Assembly (NCBI RefSeq): GCF_013283785.1
Contig: NZ_JABCPZ010000009.1
Location: 1 to 64,000, forward strand
Origin: Nonomuraea antri
GTDB lineage: Bacteria > Actinomycetota > Actinomycetes > Streptosporangiales > Streptosporangiaceae
DNA: 64,000 bases
Reading direction: 5' to 3'
The notes below the pieces were generated by a model. It was not told where the DNA came from and did no database searches. It saw only the letters and a list, made by a program, of their open reading frames with translations. Positions 8,823 through 17,511 of this stretch are shown piece by piece. The position numbers and the translations under genes are program-made. The stretch's first letter is position 1. Each line of letters begins with the position of its first letter.

Positions 8823-9514
8823 GTCACCTCCTCGCCCAGGTAGGCGGCCCTGACCCGGTCGTCGGCCAGCACCTGGGCGGTGGGCCCGGCGGCGAGCAGT
8901 CGGCCGAAGTCGAGCACGGCGGTGGTCGCGCACACCTCGCTGACCAGCGCCACGTCGTGCTCGATGAGCACCACCAGCGCGTCGAACTTGTCCGGCACCG
9001 CGACCACCACCTCGGCCAGCGCCCGCGACTCGGCCTCCGACAGCCCGGCGGCCGGCTCGTCGAGCAGCACGATCCGCGGCACGCCGACCAGGGCGCGGGC
9101 CAGCTCCAGGCGCCGGCGTTCGAGCAGGGTCAGCGCGCCGGCCGGCCGTGACGGGTCGTCCAGGCCGCAGAAGCCGAACAGCCCCTGGTCGGCCGGGCCG
9201 CCCAGGTGGTCGGCGGCCAGGCGCAGGTTGTCGGCGGCGCTCAGCTCGGCCACCACCTGCTCCTGCTGGAACGTGCGGCGCAGGCCCCAGCGGGCGCGCC
9301 GGTGCGGCGGCAGGGCGAGCAGGTCGGCGCCGTCGGCGGTGACCCGGCCCGAGACCGGGCGCACGAAGCCGGACAGCACGTTGAACAGGGTGGTCTTGCC
9401 CGCGCCGTTCGGCCCGATCAGCCCGCACAGGCCGGAGTCGAAGGCGAGAGTGACCCCGTCGAGCGGGCGCACGCCGCCGAAGCGCACCCGCAGGTCCTCG
9501 ATCAGCAGGTTCAT
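8819..9514 (-). CDS. LivG-type ABC importer ATPase (system 1)
   Basis: 231-aa ATPase: Walker A GPNGAGKTT near 33-41, LRRTFQQEQV, and a Walker B followed by LLDEPAAGLSEAES. The signature region reads ALTLLERRRLELARAL rather than LSxGxxR, a variant I believe occurs in other LivG-like proteins. The ATG at 9514 overlaps the permease stop (ATGA). It forms the ATPase pair with the LivF-type gene that follows. Confidence 0.9.
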   Translation of the reverse strand: MNLLIEDLRVRFGGVRPLDGVTLAFDSGLCGLIGPNGAGKTTLFNVLSGFVRPVSGRVTADGADLLALPPHRRARWGLRRTFQQEQVVAELSAADNLRLAADHLGGPADQGLFGFCGLDDPSRPAGALTLLERRRLELARALVGVPRIVLLDEPAAGLSEAESRALAEVVVAVPDKFDALVVLIEHDVALVSEVCATTAVLDFGRLLAAGPTAQVLADDRVRAAYLGEEVT

Positions 9515-11412
9515 CCGCGCCGCCCTGTCACACGGGTCGCCAGGTCCTCCAGCTGGCCGCCGATGCCGCGTGGCGCGGTCACCAGCGCGTGGATCGTGCC
9601 GGCGCCGAACACCACCAGCATGAGGTTGCCGTTCACGCCGACCGCGTCCAGCGCGGCGGGCACCACCTGGCCGACCACTCCGGCCAGGACCACGCCGGTC
9701 AGCCCGTACGCGCCGCCGATGAGCACCACGGCGAACAGCAGCACCGAGTCCGAGGCCTTGAACGAGATCGGGTCGAGCCGCCCGGTGTTGGCCGCGAGCA
9801 GCGCGCCCGCCGTGCCGGTGATGAAGGCGGCCAGCGCGAAGGCGTGCACCTTGTACCTGGTCAGCGCCACCCCCACGGCCAGCGCCCCGGCCTCGCCGCC
9901 ACGGATCGCCGCCCACGCGCGCCCGGGCCGGCCGCGCTGGTTCAGCACGACGAGCGCCAGCGCGAGCGCGGCGCAGACCAGCGCGACGACGAAGAAGCCG
10001 GCGTCGGTCTCGCCCAGGACGGGCCTGGGCATGGCCTGCTGCATGCCGCTGCCGGCCACCCGGCCGAGGAAGCCGGGGCCGCCGTCGGGGAAGCCGGTGG
10101 CCGAGAACGCCACTTGGAACGCTCCCCCGGCCATCAGCGTCACCAGGGCCAGGTCGACGCCGGACAGCCGCAGCGCGGGCAGCCCGTACACGATGCCGAC
10201 CAGGCAGGTCACCAGCCCCGCCGCCAGCACCACCAGCGGGAACGGCCAGCCGGTGGCGAAGGTCAGCCGCAGCGCCACCCAGCCGCCGACGCCCAGCAGC
10301 GCCACCTGGCCGAGCGAGACCAGGCCGAGCCTGCCGTACAGCAGGGCGATGCCCGCGGCGGGGATCGTGAAGATCACCGCCGAGGTGAGCACGCGCACCC
10401 AGTAGCCGTCCACGAGGAGCGGCACGAGCACGGCCAGCGCGGCGGTGCCGGCCGCGAGCCCCAGCAGCACGCGCAGCACCGAGCGCGCGTCGCCTGGGGG
10501 CAGCGGCCGCCAGGCGGCGGCGACCGGGCGCTCGGCCGAGCGCACCTCGACCACGCCGCCGCGCCTGGCCCTGGCCGCGGTGCGCTGCAGCCACAGGATG
10601 GCGACGACGGCCACCGCGAACGGCGCCACCGACCGGTACGGCGCGGTCGCCGCGAACGCCCCGCCCAGCGCCTCGACCAGCCCGATCGACAGTCCCGCGA
10701 CCAGCGTCACGGTCAGCGACCTGAACCGGCCGACCACGCCGGCCGCCAGCGAGGCGATCACCAGGAACGTCAGCGTGCCCGCCTCCAGCCGGGTCAGCGA
10801 GCCGAGCACCAGCCCGGTCAGCCCGGCCACCGCGCCGCCCGCCACCCAGGTCACCGCCTCGACCCGGCGGATGCGCACGCCGAGCAGCGCGCTGATCTCC
10901 CGGTCGTCGGCGAGGGCCCGCATGGCGGTGCCGAAGGCCGTCCAGCGCAGCAGCGCGGCGGTGCCCGCGGTCAGCCCGACGGCCAGGGCCAGGGCGAGCA
11001 CCTGGGTGGTCGTCACCCGGGCGGCGCCGAGGTCGAACCCGGCCGTGTCGGTGGGCAGCGTGAGCGTGCGCGGGTCGTCGCTCCACGTCCAGTAGCACAG
11101 GCCGAGCAGCATCAGCGCGAACCCGAGCGTGCAGACGGCCTTGACCAGGGGGTCGCGGCCGGCCACCAGCGGGCTGATCAGCGTGCCGTACAGGCCGGAC
11201 AGCAGGGCCGACAGCACCGGCGCGGCCAGCAGCGCCAGCGGGACCGGCAGGTCGTCCTGGAGCAGTTGCCACGACAGCAGCGCGCCGATCGCGCCGACGG
11301 CTCCGTAGGCCAGGTTGAGCACGCCGGTGGCGCGATAGAGCACGACGAGGCCGACGCCCGACAGGGCGTAGACCGCGCCGAGCGCCAGCCCGCTGATGAC
11401 GAACGGCAGCAT
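9511..11412 (-). CDS. fused LivH-LivM permease of HAAT importer (system 1)
   Basis: 633-aa inner-membrane protein combining both permease subunits in one chain. Residues 1 to ~290 are LivH-like (start MLPFVISGLALGAVYAL, later REISALLGVRIRRVEAVTW). A basic linker (TAARARRGGVVEVRSAERP) leads to a LivM-like half (LLYGRLGLVSLGQVALLG, YGLPALRLSGVDLALVTL, RYKVHAFALAAFITG). There is no stop, frameshift or start signal between the halves. The ATG overlaps the binding-protein stop (TGATG). The second importer at 20.7-25.1 kb has a different arrangement, with LivH alone and LivM fused to LivG. Confidence 0.92.
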   Translation of the reverse strand: MLPFVISGLALGAVYALSGVGLVVLYRATGVLNLAYGAVGAIGALLSWQLLQDDLPVPLALLAAPVLSALLSGLYGTLISPLVAGRDPLVKAVCTLGFALMLLGLCYWTWSDDPRTLTLPTDTAGFDLGAARVTTTQVLALALAVGLTAGTAALLRWTAFGTAMRALADDREISALLGVRIRRVEAVTWVAGGAVAGLTGLVLGSLTRLEAGTLTFLVIASLAAGVVGRFRSLTVTLVAGLSIGLVEALGGAFAATAPYRSVAPFAVAVVAILWLQRTAARARRGGVVEVRSAERPVAAAWRPLPPGDARSVLRVLLGLAAGTAALAVLVPLLVDGYWVRVLTSAVIFTIPAAGIALLYGRLGLVSLGQVALLGVGGWVALRLTFATGWPFPLVVLAAGLVTCLVGIVYGLPALRLSGVDLALVTLMAGGAFQVAFSATGFPDGGPGFLGRVAGSGMQQAMPRPVLGETDAGFFVVALVCAALALALVVLNQRGRPGRAWAAIRGGEAGALAVGVALTRYKVHAFALAAFITGTAGALLAANTGRLDPISFKASDSVLLFAVVLIGGAYGLTGVVLAGVVGQVVPAALDAVGVNGNLMLVVFGAGTIHALVTAPRGIGGQLEDLATRVTGRRG

Positions 11413-12674
11413 CACCCGGTCAGCCCCAGTTGTTTCTCCGCGTCGAAGATGGGCTGGAGCTCGGGGTCCTGGGTGGGCGTGCAGTCCTTCGCCTTGACCC
11501 AGCCGTCGCCCTTCATCGTGACGTAGCGGGTGGTGTGGTTGGCGTTGTGCCGCTGGGTCTCGCCGAAGTACCAGGGGGTGCAGAGCATGTCGCTGCGGAA
11601 GTTCTTGATCCCGGCCAGCGCCTTGCCGACCGCGGCCCGGTCCAGCGTGCCGCCGGCCTTGGCCAGCGTGTCCACGAAGATCTTCGCGGCCAGGAAGCCG
11701 CCCTGGGAGAAGGAGTCGCGGGGGGCCTTGTCGTCGGCGTAGGCGTCCATGACCTGGCGCCACAGCTTGTTGTCGGGGGTCTCGGCGTCGAGCAGCGTGA
11801 ACTCGGAGTTCGAGACGAACCCGTCCCAGTACGAGCCGACCTGGCCCGGGAACGTGGTGTCGTAGCAGGGGGTCAGGCAGACGAAGGTGACCTTGTCCTT
11901 GAGCCCCTGGGCCTGGGCGGCCTTGAGTATGGCGGCGTCGTCGGGCGCCGGGTCCTGCAGGATGATCGCGTCGGGCTGGTTGCGCATGGCCTCCAGCAGG
12001 ACGGCGGTGGCGTCCTTGATGCCCGGGTCGTGCAGCACGTCGCCGGCCGAGGTCAGGCCCTTGGTCTTCAGGTAGGCGCGCACGCCGTCCTGGGTCCAGT
12101 CGCCGACGTTCGGCACCCGGTTGCTGATCTGGGCGACCTTCTTGGCGCCGACCACCTCGACCGCGTACTGGGCGGCGGCCACGGCGCTCACCCTGGGACC
12201 GGCGTTGACCGGGGCGATGCGGGGCGACTCGAAGCAGGCGCGGGGCACGCCCACGGCCAGCACGTCGTAGAGGTCGTTGCGCTCCCAGATCGGGCCCGAC
12301 ACGCCGCACGCGACGAAGCTGGAGCCGCCGACGAGCGCGACCACGTCCTTGTTGCCCGCCAGTTTGGTGGCCAGTTCCGAGGCCTTCTGCGGATTGAGCC
12401 CGTCGTCCTCCACCAGGTATTTGATCGGCCGGCCGCCGATGCCGCCGCCGGCGTTCACACAGTCGAAATACGCCCGCGCGGCCTTGGTCGACGAGCTGAA
12501 GTCGATCCCGCCGCTGGCCGTGACGATCGCGCCCACGGTGATGGGAGTCCCGGTGGCGGGCTGTCCCGTGCCGCAGGCCATCTTCCCTGTCTTGCCGTCC
12601 TGCCCTCCGGTGGAGCAGGCCACGACCACGAGCAGCAATGCGGCCAGGCTCGCCAGGTGTCGTGGACGTCGCAT
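11412..12674 (-). CDS. HAAT-family solute-binding lipoprotein (system 1)
   Basis: 420-aa extracytoplasmic receptor. A basic start and hydrophobic stretch end in a lipobox (VVVACS), so the mature protein is anchored at Cys. The Peripla_BP_6 fold shows as ITVGAIVTASGGIDFSSSTK, NAGGGIGGRPIKYLVEDD and VVALVGGSSFVACG. Two cysteines (VACG and ACFESP) align with two in the second binding protein (LLDCAV, TCFESP), which suggests paralogues with a shared disulfide. The ATG at 12674 has AGGAGG six bases upstream, which decides it over a GTG at 12680 that abuts the site. It is the first gene of the nine-gene operon. Confidence 0.92.
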   Translation of the reverse strand: MRRPRHLASLAALLLVVVACSTGGQDGKTGKMACGTGQPATGTPITVGAIVTASGGIDFSSSTKAARAYFDCVNAGGGIGGRPIKYLVEDDGLNPQKASELATKLAGNKDVVALVGGSSFVACGVSGPIWERNDLYDVLAVGVPRACFESPRIAPVNAGPRVSAVAAAQYAVEVVGAKKVAQISNRVPNVGDWTQDGVRAYLKTKGLTSAGDVLHDPGIKDATAVLLEAMRNQPDAIILQDPAPDDAAILKAAQAQGLKDKVTFVCLTPCYDTTFPGQVGSYWDGFVSNSEFTLLDAETPDNKLWRQVMDAYADDKAPRDSFSQGGFLAAKIFVDTLAKAGGTLDRAAVGKALAGIKNFRSDMLCTPWYFGETQRHNANHTTRYVTMKGDGWVKAKDCTPTQDPELQPIFDAEKQLGLTG

Positions 12675-12718
12675 ACGCACCCTCCTAGAAGCGCCGTGCG
12701 CCAGCCCCGATACCTGGA

Positions 12719-12748
12719 ATCATGTAGGAAGTCGCATATTTTTGTCCA
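12719..12748 (-). promoter_or_regulatory. predicted promoter of the ring-cleavage/uptake operon
   Basis: Read on the minus strand: a -35-like TGGACA (12743-12748), 18 bp, and a -10-like CATGAT (12719-12724). This places a start about 40 bp before the binding-protein ATG, with the AGGAGG site between. The match is moderate and the call is by eye. Confidence 0.35.
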
Positions 12749-12764
12749 TAGCCCCGACGTGTAT

Positions 12765-12788
12765 CATCGACGATGTCCTATACGATTT
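12765..12788. promoter_or_regulatory. candidate operator between the divergent catabolic operons
   Basis: The 275-bp divergent gap (12675-12949) has an AT-rich core holding an inverted repeat CATCG-A-CGATG (12765-12775) followed at once by CTATACGATTT (12778-12788). The latter resembles CTATATGATTT upstream of the SDR/MoaF pair. It is a plausible binding site for the GntR protein encoded at the end of the operon. The rest of the gap shows no gene. Confidence 0.3.
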
Positions 12789-12949
12789 GACGGGGCTGCC
12801 ATGGACCATTCGCTTGGCCTTTCACCTGCGATAATCACCGCGACACACCTCACGAGCGCATCGCCGACCGCAGCTCGTGGGAACGCCGCCCACACCGACT
12901 TCCCCCTGCCGTGCCCGGGCCGCTGGTCCGGGCGGGACGAGGAGGTCCG

Positions 12950-13864
12950 ATGAGGTTCCGTGCCGATCCGGCCGCCATCAGGGGGTCGATAGCCCCTGTG
13001 GTGACCCCGTTCACGGCCGAGGGCGCCGTGGACCTCGACTCGCTGCGCCGCCTGGTCGGCTGGCAGCTCGAGCAGGGCTCGCACGGCATCTCCACCGGCG
13101 GCTCGACCGGCGAGCCCGGCGCGCAGAGCGCCGAGGAGCGCAAGGCGGCGATGGCCGCGGTGGCCGAGGTGACGGCCGACCGGGTGCCGTTCCTGCCGGG
13201 GACGGGCTCGGCCAAGCTGGACGAGACCCTGGAACTGACCGACGAGGCCGACCGGCTGGGCGCCGACGCGGTCCTGATCATCACCCCGTACTACGCGCGG
13301 CCCTCGCAGGAGGCGCTGTTCCGCTGGTACGCCACCGTGGCCGGAGAGTTCCCCGGCCTGCCGATCGTCATCTACAACGTCCCCTCGCGCACCGCCGTCG
13401 ACATCGCGCCGGAGACCGTCGCCCGGCTGCGCAGGGCCCATGACAACATCGTCGGGATCAAGGAGACCACCAGGGACTTCGAGCACTTCTCGCACGTGCT
13501 CCACCACTGCGGACGCGACTTCCTCATGTGGTCGGGCATCGAGCTGCTGTGCCTGCCGCTGCTCGCGATCGGCGGGGCCGGGTTCGTCAGCGCCGCGGCC
13601 AACCTGGCGCCCGCCGCGGTGGCCGCCATGTACACCGCCTACGTGGCGGGCGATCACGCCACGGCCCTCGACCTGCACTACGCCCTCCACCCGCTGACCG
13701 AGCTGCTGTTCGTCGAGACGAACCCGGCCCCGGCCAAGTGGGTGCTCAGACAGCGGGGACTGATCGCGTCCGAGCACGTGCGCCCGCCGCTGATCACGCC
13801 GACCGAGTCCGGCCGCGCCCGCATCGAGGACCTGCTGGCCCAGTGCAAGGAGATCGCCCGTTGA
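12950..13864 (+). CDS. dihydrodipicolinate synthase (DapA)-family lyase
   Basis: 304-aa class I aldolase/lyase with the Schiff-base Lys at about 171 (GIKETT) and the conserved Tyr at about 142 (YNVPSRTA). The pyruvate/keto-acid binding loop reads GGSTGEPG instead of the usual GTTGE, so it is unlikely to be the lysine-pathway enzyme. GAGGAGG lies six bases before the ATG. Its stop overlaps the TTG start of the HpaE-like gene, so the two are coupled. Family members include keto-acid aldolases, hydratases and decarboxylases; here it probably acts on a 2-oxo acid from meta cleavage. Confidence 0.86.
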   Translation: MRFRADPAAIRGSIAPVVTPFTAEGAVDLDSLRRLVGWQLEQGSHGISTGGSTGEPGAQSAEERKAAMAAVAEVTADRVPFLPGTGSAKLDETLELTDEADRLGADAVLIITPYYARPSQEALFRWYATVAGEFPGLPIVIYNVPSRTAVDIAPETVARLRRAHDNIVGIKETTRDFEHFSHVLHHCGRDFLMWSGIELLCLPLLAIGGAGFVSAAANLAPAAVAAMYTAYVAGDHATALDLHYALHPLTELLFVETNPAPAKWVLRQRGLIASEHVRPPLITPTESGRARIEDLLAQCKEIAR

Positions 13865-15327
13865 ACCTCGAGCACTACATCGGCGGGGCCCACGTGCCCA
13901 GCGTGTCCGGCGAGCGGTTCACCTCGCTCGAACCCGCGACCAACCGTCCGTGTCTGACCGTGGCCTCGGGCGGCGCCGAGGACGTCGACGCCGCCGTGCG
14001 CGCGGCGCGCAAGGCGTTCACCGACGGGCCCTGGTCGCGCATGTCCGGCGAGCAACGCGCGGTGGTTTTACGTAACATCGCCGCCGCCATCGAGTCCCGC
14101 GACGAGCGCATCGCCGAGCTCGAATGCGGCGACACCGGGCTGCCCATCACCCAGGCGCGCGGCCAGGCCCAGCGCGCCGCGCACAACTTCCGCTTCTTCG
14201 CCGACGTGATCAGCAACCTCGGCGAGGACGTCTACCGCGTCGGCTCCGCCCAGCTCAACTACGTGGTGCGCAAACCCGTCGGCGTGGCCGGGCTGATCAC
14301 GCCGTGGAACACCCCGTTCATGCTGGCCACCTGGAAGCTCGCGCCCGCGCTCGCGGCCGGCTGCCCGGTGGTGCTCAAGCCGGCCGAGTGGTCGCCGCTG
14401 TCGGCCAGCCTGCTGCCGGAGATCATGGAGGAGGGCGGGCTGCCGCCCGGGGTGTTCAACCTGGTGCACGGCATCGGCGAGCGGGCCGGCGCGGCGCTGG
14501 TCGCGCACCCGGACGTGCCGGTCATCTCCTTCACCGGCGAGACCACCACCGGCAAGACCATCATGCGCACCGCCGCGGCCGGGCTGAAGACGCTGTCGAT
14601 GGAGCTGGGCGGCAAGTCGCCGCTGCTCGTCTTCGACGACGCCGACCTGGACCGGGCGCTCGACGCGGCCGTCTTCGGCGTCTTCTCGCTCAACGGCGAG
14701 CGCTGCACGGCCAGCTCACGCATCCTCGTGCAGGACACGGTCTACCAGGAGTTCACCGACCGGCTGGCGGCCCGCGCGGCCAAGGTCAGGGTCGGGCCGC
14801 CGCACGATCCCGGCACCGAGCTGGGCGCGCTCATCCACCCCGAGCACTACGAGCGCGTCCTGGGCTACGTGCGCTCCGGCGTGGCGGAAGGCGCGAGGCT
14901 GGTGGCCGGCGGCGCACGTCCCGACGGGCTGCCGGAGGGCAACTTCCTGGCGGCCACCGTGTTCGCCGACGTCACGCCGGACATGCGGATCTTCCAGGAG
15001 GAGATCTTCGGCCCGGTCGTCTGCGTCACGCCCTTCACCACCGAGAAGGAGGCGGTGGAGCTGGCCAACGCCACCAGGTACGGCCTGGCCGCCTACCTGT
15101 GGACCAGCGACCTGCGCCGGGCGCACCGGCTGGCGCAGTCCGTCGAGGCCGGGATGCTCTGGATCAACTCGCAGAACATCAGGGACCTGCGCACGCCGTT
15201 CGGCGGGGTCAAGGCCAGCGGGCTGGGCCGGGAGGGCGGCAGGCACAGCATCGACGTCTACACCGAGCCGCACGTCGTGCACGTGGCCACCGACGACCTG
15301 CCGATCCCCCGCTTCGGCGCGGGCTGA
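13861..15327 (+). CDS. hpaE: 5-carboxymethyl-2-hydroxymuconate semialdehyde dehydrogenase-like (HpaE)
   Basis: 488-aa aldehyde dehydrogenase that would oxidise the semialdehyde made by HpaD. It follows E. coli HpaE across its length: SFTGETTTGKTIMRTA, SMELGGKSP with Glu248, FSLNGERCTASSR with Cys282, NSQNIRDLRTPFGGVK and GREGG near the end. Start is the TTG at 13861 overlapping the upstream stop (TTGA), giving MNLEHYIGGAHVPS, the family's usual N-terminus. It is transcribed away from hpaD, with the two operons back to back. A strong hairpin follows its stop. Confidence 0.88.
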   Translation: MNLEHYIGGAHVPSVSGERFTSLEPATNRPCLTVASGGAEDVDAAVRAARKAFTDGPWSRMSGEQRAVVLRNIAAAIESRDERIAELECGDTGLPITQARGQAQRAAHNFRFFADVISNLGEDVYRVGSAQLNYVVRKPVGVAGLITPWNTPFMLATWKLAPALAAGCPVVLKPAEWSPLSASLLPEIMEEGGLPPGVFNLVHGIGERAGAALVAHPDVPVISFTGETTTGKTIMRTAAAGLKTLSMELGGKSPLLVFDDADLDRALDAAVFGVFSLNGERCTASSRILVQDTVYQEFTDRLAARAAKVRVGPPHDPGTELGALIHPEHYERVLGYVRSGVAEGARLVAGGARPDGLPEGNFLAATVFADVTPDMRIFQEEIFGPVVCVTPFTTEKEAVELANATRYGLAAYLWTSDLRRAHRLAQSVEAGMLWINSQNIRDLRTPFGGVKASGLGREGGRHSIDVYTEPHVVHVATDDLPIPRFGAG

Positions 15328-15338
15328 CCCACCTGGAC

Positions 15339-15383
15339 TTGCGCGGGGCCGCCGGTCGTCTCCTCCCCGGCGGCCCCGCGCAA
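15339..15383 (+). terminator. strong hairpin terminator after hpaE
   Basis: Perfect 17-bp inverted repeat with an 11-nt loop: left arm TTGCGCGGGGCCGCCGG (15339-15355), right arm its exact complement (15367-15383). It lies 11 bp after the hpaE stop. No long T-run follows, as is common in actinobacteria. Confidence 0.75.
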
Positions 15384-15451
15384 CACGAAGCCCTGATCGT
15401 CTCGTCTTTCCCCGTGTTCTCTGCCGTAACGCGCCGTCCTCCTGGGCGGTC

Positions 15452-15457
15452 TACCGT
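15452..15457 (+). promoter_or_regulatory. -10 element, leaderless start of the GDPD gene
   Basis: TACCGT ends six bases before the ATG at 15464, the spacing expected if transcription begins at the start codon. No ribosome-binding site is seen upstream. Confidence 0.4.
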
Positions 15458-15463
15458 GCGCGC

Positions 15464-16564
15464 ATGATGATGCGCAGGTTAGTCGCGGGCGTGCTGGCCC
15501 TCGTGGTGAGCGGTACGGTCGCCGTCGTGCTGTCACAGTCTGAACCGGCCACGGCCGAACGCCGCGGCCCCACCGCCCGTACACCCATCGTCATCGGGCA
15601 TCGGGGGGCCAGCGCCCACCGTCCCGAGCACACGCTGCTGTCGTACGAGGCGGCCATCGCGATGGGCGCCGACTACATCGAGCCCGACCTCGTCGCCACC
15701 AAGGACCACGTGCTGGTGGCCAGGCACGAGAACGAGATCTCCGGCACCACGGACGTGGCCGTCCGGCCGGAGTTCGCCGACCGGCGCGCCACCAAGACCA
15801 TCGACGGCCGGCCGGTCACCGGCTGGTTCACCGAGGACTTCACGCTCGCCGAGCTGAAGACGCTGCGCGCCAAGGAGCGGGTGCCCGACCTGCGGCCCGA
15901 CAACGCGGCCTTCGACGGGCTGGCCGAGATCCCGACGTTCGAGGAGGTCGTGCTGCTGGCCCAGCGGCACGGCGTCGGCGTCTACCCGGAGACCAAGCAC
16001 CCGACGTACTTCGACTCGATCGGGCTGTCGCTGGAGGAGCCGCTGCTCGACGTGCTCGGCCGGCATCGGGTGCGCAAGGCGTTCATCCAGTCGTTCGAGA
16101 CCGCGAACCTGCGCGAGCTGAGCCGACGGACCAGGCTGCCGCTGATCCAGCTCATCACCGCCACCGGCGCGCCCTACGACTGGGTGGCCGCCGGTGACCC
16201 GCGCACCTACGACCACATGGTCACCCCGGACGGCCTGCGCGAGGTCGCCTCCTACGCCGACGGGGTCGGCGTGGACACCAGGCGGGTGATCCCGGTCGGC
16301 CCGGACGGCCGGCTGCTGGCCCCCACGACGCTCGTGCGCGACGCCCACCGCAACCGCCTCGACGTGCACGTCTGGACGATCCGCAACGAGAACTCGCAAC
16401 TCCCGGCCGACCACCGGCTCGGCAACCCGGCCAGCCCGGTGTTCCCGCGCGCCACGGGCGACGTGATGGGCTGGCTGGCCAGGCTGGTGGACCTGGGGAT
16501 CGACGGCGCGTTCTGCGACGACCCGGCGATGGGCCGCGCGGTGGTGACCAGGCGCTCGGCCTGA
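15464..16564 (+). CDS. secreted glycerophosphodiester phosphodiesterase
   Basis: 366-aa GDPD-family enzyme that hydrolyses glycerophosphodiesters to sn-glycerol-3-phosphate and an alcohol. A signal peptide or N-terminal anchor (about residues 1-32) precedes the TIM-barrel. HRGAS at 46-50, the metal-binding EPD at 73-75, and ARHEN near 87-91 form the family active site; the GlpQ-like length and TIRNENSQLP fit the periplasmic/secreted subgroup. Three ATG codons stand in a row at the start and no ribosome-binding site is visible. Its product could feed the glycerol-3-phosphate dehydrogenase at 50 kb, but the genes are not linked. Confidence 0.92.
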   Translation: MMMRRLVAGVLALVVSGTVAVVLSQSEPATAERRGPTARTPIVIGHRGASAHRPEHTLLSYEAAIAMGADYIEPDLVATKDHVLVARHENEISGTTDVAVRPEFADRRATKTIDGRPVTGWFTEDFTLAELKTLRAKERVPDLRPDNAAFDGLAEIPTFEEVVLLAQRHGVGVYPETKHPTYFDSIGLSLEEPLLDVLGRHRVRKAFIQSFETANLRELSRRTRLPLIQLITATGAPYDWVAAGDPRTYDHMVTPDGLREVASYADGVGVDTRRVIPVGPDGRLLAPTTLVRDAHRNRLDVHVWTIRNENSQLPADHRLGNPASPVFPRATGDVMGWLARLVDLGIDGAFCDDPAMGRAVVTRRSA

Positions 16565-16571
16565 CCTCCAC

Positions 16572-16605
16572 TGATCACGTACGGCGCCTGATCACGTACG
16601 GCGCC
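16572..16605. repeat. 17-bp perfect tandem duplication across the DUF1206 gene end
   Basis: TGATCACGTACGGCGCC occurs twice without a gap (16572-16588, 16589-16605). The second copy contains the stop codon and last codons of the minus-strand DUF1206 gene; the first copy lies just outside. Confidence 0.9.
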
Positions 16606-17410
16606 AGCGCGACTCGCCGAAGCAGTAGCCGGCGAACAGCAGCAGGCCCACCGCGACCACCACGAGCAGGCCGGGCCCGACCGGGGTGGAGGCGAACTCC
16701 CTGAGCGTGGCGTCGATGCCGCCGGCCCGGTCCGGGTCGGCGGTGATCGCCGCCTGCACCACGAACACCCCGGCCAGCACGGCGATCGCGCCGCGCGCCA
16801 GGTAGCCGGCGAGCCCCAGCTTCTCCATCACCGAGCGGGCGCGCGGGGACATCCGGCCCAGGTCGAGCTCTTCCCTGAACTTCCTGGTGATGCCCCGGCG
16901 CACCCAGTAGACGCCGAGCGCGACGATGCCCAGCCCGACCGCGCCCACGATGAACGGCCCGGCGGGCAGGGCGAGCAGCTTGGCCGTGACGTCCTGCGAC
17001 TTCTGGTCGTCGGAGGCGGCCTTGCCCGCCTGCAGGACGGTCCACAGCGTGTAGACGATCAGCACGTAGACGCCGGTGCGCAGCCCCGACTCGACCCGCT
17101 CCAGCGCCCGGTGGTGGCCGAACGCCACCTCCGAGGCCTGCCAGAGCGCCAGCGCGGCGAAGCCGACCAGCATGATCCACAGCAGCGCGGTGCCGAACGG
17201 CAGCGCCGCCACCGTGGTGATCGCGCCGGCCTTGTCGGCCTGTTCCCCGCCGCCGCCCAGCGCGATCTGCACCGCCAGGACGCCGATCAGCGCGTAGAGC
17301 ACGCCCCGGCAGGCCAGGCCTAACCTGGCCAGCCGGTCCAGCGCGGGACTGTCGGCGGCCCGCTCGGCCGCGCCCTTCGCCTCGCGGCCCGCCCGTTCCA
17401 CTGTGCCCAT
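16592..17410 (-). CDS. DUF1206 multi-pass membrane protein
   Basis: 272-aa integral membrane protein of the DUF1206 family. Three repeats of paired helices are visible: RLGLACRGVLYALIGVLA near 28-45, VESGLRTGVYVLIVYTLW near 107-124, and LGLAGYLARGAIAVLAGV near 196-213, each followed by a second hydrophobic segment. The start is the ATG at 17410 after GAGGAGGGG. It is a single-gene unit, convergent with the GDPD gene. No biochemical function is established for the family. Confidence 0.9.
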   Translation of the reverse strand: MGTVERAGREAKGAAERAADSPALDRLARLGLACRGVLYALIGVLAVQIALGGGGEQADKAGAITTVAALPFGTALLWIMLVGFAALALWQASEVAFGHHRALERVESGLRTGVYVLIVYTLWTVLQAGKAASDDQKSQDVTAKLLALPAGPFIVGAVGLGIVALGVYWVRRGITRKFREELDLGRMSPRARSVMEKLGLAGYLARGAIAVLAGVFVVQAAITADPDRAGGIDATLREFASTPVGPGLLVVVAVGLLLFAGYCFGESRWRRT

Positions 17411-17511
17411 GGCCCCTCCTCAAGGGTCGGCAAAACCCTCAAGCTGCCCAGGAGGCGGCGTTCTAGGCCCGGGCGGGCCCGCACGGGACGGAGCGGCCGG
17501 CCCTGCGAGGA

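Noticed and set aside
9511..11412. Possible sequencing fusion of livH and livM
   Set aside because: The linker is in frame, hydrophilic, and has no remnant stop or start signals, so a true fusion is simpler. It cannot be excluded without reads.
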